Shown here: piece after piece, positions 6,404 to 7,893 of the stretch
Layout: each line of letters starts with the position of its first letter
Numbering within the stretch: position 1 is the first letter of the stretch
Assembly: GCA_044371005.1 (NCBI GenBank)
Contig: JBILUL010000204.1
Location: 1-7,893, forward strand
Length of the DNA stretch: 7,893 bases
Direction of reading: 5' to 3'
From: UBA2402 sp044371005
GTDB taxonomy: Bacteria; Planctomycetota; Phycisphaerae; Phycisphaerales; UBA1924
Notes under the pieces: model-generated
What the model was told of the DNA's origin: nothing
The model's database searches: none
Seen by the model: only the letters and a program-made list of their open reading frames with translations
Translations under genes and position numbers: made by a program

Positions 6404-6835
6404 ATGGCATACGGACCCAAGATCATCGAGCACTACGAGAACCCCCGCAACGTGGGCAGCTTCGGCACTCAGGCGGACATCAAGAAGCGCACCGACGTGG
6501 GCGTCGGTCTGGTCGGCGCGCCCGAATGCGGCGACGTCATGCAGCTTCAGATCAAGGTCAACTCCGATACCGGATTGATCGAGGACGCGAAGTTCAAGTG
6601 CTTCGGATGCGGCTCAGCCATCGCCAGCAGCTCTCTGGCCACCGAGTGGCTCAAGGGCAAGTCGCTCGACGAGGGGCTGGCCATCAAGAACACCCAGATC
6701 GTCGAGGAACTGGCGCTTCCTCCTGTCAAGATTCACTGCTCGGTGCTCGCCGAAGACGCCATCCGTGCCGCGATCGCCGATTACAAGACCAAGAACGGCC
6801 TGCCAGCCGACGCGTCGCACTCCGCGAGCCACTGA
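6404..6835 (+). CDS. iscU: Fe-S cluster assembly scaffold IscU
   Basis: The 143-residue cytosolic scaffold receives sulfur from IscS and iron to build a [2Fe-2S] cluster. It is very close to E. coli IscU from its start (MAY.., HYENPRNVGSF) through GCGSAIASSSLATEWLKGKS and the AEDAIRAAIADYK helix. Cluster ligands are Cys42, Asp44, Cys69 and Cys112 (PECGD, FGCGSA, IHCSVLAED), with His111 beside the last Cys. The LPPVK motif at 105-109, which binds the chaperone HscA in E. coli, is intact. Differences: a longer loop near 21-34 (QADIKKRTDV), an extra Cys66 three residues before Cys69, and a tail of about 12 residues rich in Ser, His and Ala; E. coli IscU has 128 residues. AAGAGG (6389-6394) lies 9 bases before the ATG. 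The gap from iscS is 64 bases. Confidence 0.96.
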   Translation: MAYGPKIIEHYENPRNVGSFGTQADIKKRTDVGVGLVGAPECGDVMQLQIKVNSDTGLIEDAKFKCFGCGSAIASSSLATEWLKGKSLDEGLAIKNTQIVEELALPPVKIHCSVLAEDAIRAAIADYKTKNGLPADASHSASH

Positions 6836-6898
6836 GTTTCCGGTCCGAGAATGGGAGCGACTCGCCCGGCTCGGCCGCTACGATTCACGCCTCACTTT

Positions 6899-6902
6899 GG
6901 AG
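6899..6902 (+). promoter_or_regulatory. Ribosome binding site of the A-type carrier gene
   Basis: GGAG lies 9 bases before the ATG at 6912 and 12 before a second ATG at 6915. The spacing favours 6912. It rules out the longer in-frame start at 6765, which would overlap the end of iscU by 71 bases and add a non-conserved N-terminus. Confidence 0.65.
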
Positions 6903-6911
6903 CAGCCTCAC

Positions 6912-7283
6912 ATGATGTCAACCACCACGCCCGATCAGCACACTGAGAACACCCCGGTCATCGTTTCGGAATCCGCCGCGAAGGAAATCCGGCGCATCAT
7001 CGCCGATCAGGAACTTGATGCCTCGAAGGTCTGCCTGCGCGTGGGCGTCAAGGGCGGCGGGTGCTCGGGCTTCTCGTACCTCCTCGATCTCACCGAGACG
7101 ATGAAGGACACCGATGAAGTCATGATGCAGCACGGCATCCGCGTCATCTGCGATCCCAAGAGCCTGCTGTACCTCAGCGGCGTCACGATCAACTTCAAGG
7201 ATGAGATCATGGGCCGCGGGTTTGTCTTCGACAACCCCAATGCGACCAGCTCCTGCGGCTGCGGTTCGAGCTTCCAGGTCTGA
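6912..7283 (+). CDS. iscA: A-type Fe-S carrier protein (IscA/ErpA/SufA family)
   Basis: The 123-residue protein belongs to the HesB/IscA family, cytosolic carriers that take clusters from IscU and hand them to apo-proteins. The three ligand cysteines are Cys51 (GGGCSGF) and Cys115/Cys117 (SSCGCGSSF), spaced as in the family. An N-terminal extension of about 15 polar residues precedes VIVSESAAKEI. The GGGCSGF and NPNATSSCGCGSSF wording is closer to ErpA than to E. coli IscA, so the symbol reflects operon position rather than a proven subgroup. Cys41 and Cys80 are extra cysteines of unknown role. It is the last gene of the operon, 76 bases after iscU, followed by a terminator. No hscB, hscA or fdx gene follows. 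Confidence 0.92.
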   Translation: MMSTTTPDQHTENTPVIVSESAAKEIRRIIADQELDASKVCLRVGVKGGGCSGFSYLLDLTETMKDTDEVMMQHGIRVICDPKSLLYLSGVTINFKDEIMGRGFVFDNPNATSSCGCGSSFQV

Positions 7284-7323
7284 TGAGCCCGTCCGCATCG
7301 GTGCTTGAAGAACATCAGGAACC

Positions 7324-7361
7324 AATGGCCCGTCGCACTCGCGGCGGGCCGTTGCACTTTT
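7324..7361 (+). terminator. Intrinsic terminator of the isc operon
   Basis: AATGGCCCGTCGC (7324-7336) and GCGGCGGGCCGTT (7341-7353) form a 13-bp stem with two G-U pairs and an ACTC loop, followed a few bases later by TTTT (7358-7361). It lies 40 bases after the last isc gene and just before the convergent DUF3592-type gene ends at 7371. The T-tract is on the plus-strand transcript only, so it mainly serves the isc operon. Confidence 0.72.
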
Positions 7362-7370
7362 CACCCACCC

Positions 7371-7850
7371 TCAAAGACGGCTTCGGAGCCATTCGATGCT
7401 GCCCAGGATGAGGCCGAGCGCGCTGAGTGCGCCCAACAGCCACCAGCCTCTTTTCCAGTCGGGAGCCTGTGGTCGCAGGATCGCCGATGAGGGGCTGGCG
7501 GGATCGTAGAAGACACTCACCGCGCCTCCGACCGGATATTGCGCGGCGACCTGCTTGAGCACTTGCGAGTAGTTTCGACCCTCGCTGATTCCCTGAAACT
7601 GCACGCGGCTTGACGTGTAGGCTTGCCCGCCAACGCTGTACGAATAGGTGACATCCGCAAAGAAACGCTTGCCGCTGAGCCAGCCCCGAGAGGCACTGCT
7701 GCTGAGCACGGTCCCCGAAGTCGATGGCCAACTCAGAGCCTGGCTGGCGCGCGATGCGTTGTACCAATCGGTGGTACCTGAAACAATGCCAACAGTGACA
7801 AGAAATGCAGTGATCCGAAGGGGCCGCGGAATAGCGTCGAGTGCGGTCAT
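7371..7850 (-). CDS. Small membrane protein of the DUF3592 type, function unknown
   Basis: The 159-residue product has two predicted membrane segments, about 11-26 and 136-151, flanking a soluble beta-rich middle. The middle shows the pattern of DUF3592 proteins: WPSTSGTV (41-48), then YSYSVGGQAYTSSR (69-82), YPVGGAVSV (105-113) and FYDPASPSSAIL (114-125). No enzymatic residues are recognisable and no function is established for the family. The ATG at 7850 is chosen because AGAGG lies 7 bases before it; a GTG at 7865 would overlap that site. The gene is convergent with the isc operon and shows no functional link to it. Its promoter lies at or beyond the window edge. Confidence 0.75.
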   Translation of the reverse strand: MTALDAIPRPLRITAFLVTVGIVSGTTDWYNASRASQALSWPSTSGTVLSSSASRGWLSGKRFFADVTYSYSVGGQAYTSSRVQFQGISEGRNYSQVLKQVAAQYPVGGAVSVFYDPASPSSAILRPQAPDWKRGWWLLGALSALGLILGSIEWLRSRL

Positions 7851-7857
7851 GGCGATT

Positions 7858-7862
7858 CCTCT
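7858..7862 (-). promoter_or_regulatory. Ribosome binding site of the DUF3592-type gene
   Basis: On the minus strand AGAGG lies 7 bases before the ATG at 7850. This supports that ATG over the GTG at 7865, which would sit immediately upstream of the site. Confidence 0.65.
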
Positions 7863-7893
7863 CACGAGCCGCGGACCGGGTCCACGGGCGGAC

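Noticed and set aside
6879..6884. TACGAT as an internal -10 element before the A-type carrier gene
   Set aside because: It matches the consensus at only 4 of 6 positions and has no -35 element; operon read-through from iscU is sufficient.

Overview
The window is GC-rich bacterial DNA with six recognisable protein genes and no sign of mobile elements, CRISPR, tRNA or rRNA. The likely source is a member of Planctomycetota, perhaps a Phycisphaerae-like lineage. This is inferred from a very long orphan secretin with a helical N-terminal half, a STAS/anti-sigma-kinase pair, and a short ISC operon with no iscR, hscA or hscB beside it. It was not tested by database search.

Layout: (1) 1-312 is a leader region without a convincing gene. 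(2) 313-3711 (+) encodes an exported 1132-residue secretin-type outer-membrane channel. It has a signal peptide, helical TPR-like repeats, an Ala/Pro linker, an N0/STN-like domain, a Gly linker and a C-terminal secretin domain. A strong intrinsic terminator follows at 3764-3791. (3) 3893-4255 and 4315-4776 (+) encode a STAS anti-sigma-factor antagonist and a RsbW/SpoIIAB-type HATPase, which together look like a partner-switching pair. (4) 4777-5088 is non-coding and holds a probable promoter plus a dyad resembling a Fur/PerR-type or Rrf2-type operator. (5) 5089-7283 (+) is a three-gene Fe-S cluster assembly operon: cysteine desulfurase IscS, scaffold IscU and an A-type carrier (IscA/ErpA class), closed by a terminator at 7324-7361. 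(6) 7371-7850 (-) is a convergent small membrane protein of the DUF3592 type.

How the genes work together: IscS takes sulfur from cysteine, IscU builds the cluster and the A-type protein delivers it. The STAS and HATPase proteins would control an unlinked sigma factor or other target by phosphorylation. The secretin has no secretion or pilus partner genes in view.

Nothing here is clearly a new biological system. The points most worth checking are the operator-like dyad on the isc promoter, the Ca-loop motif and unusual architecture of the secretin, the His/Cys cluster at the N-terminus of the HATPase, and the minimal ISC gene set.
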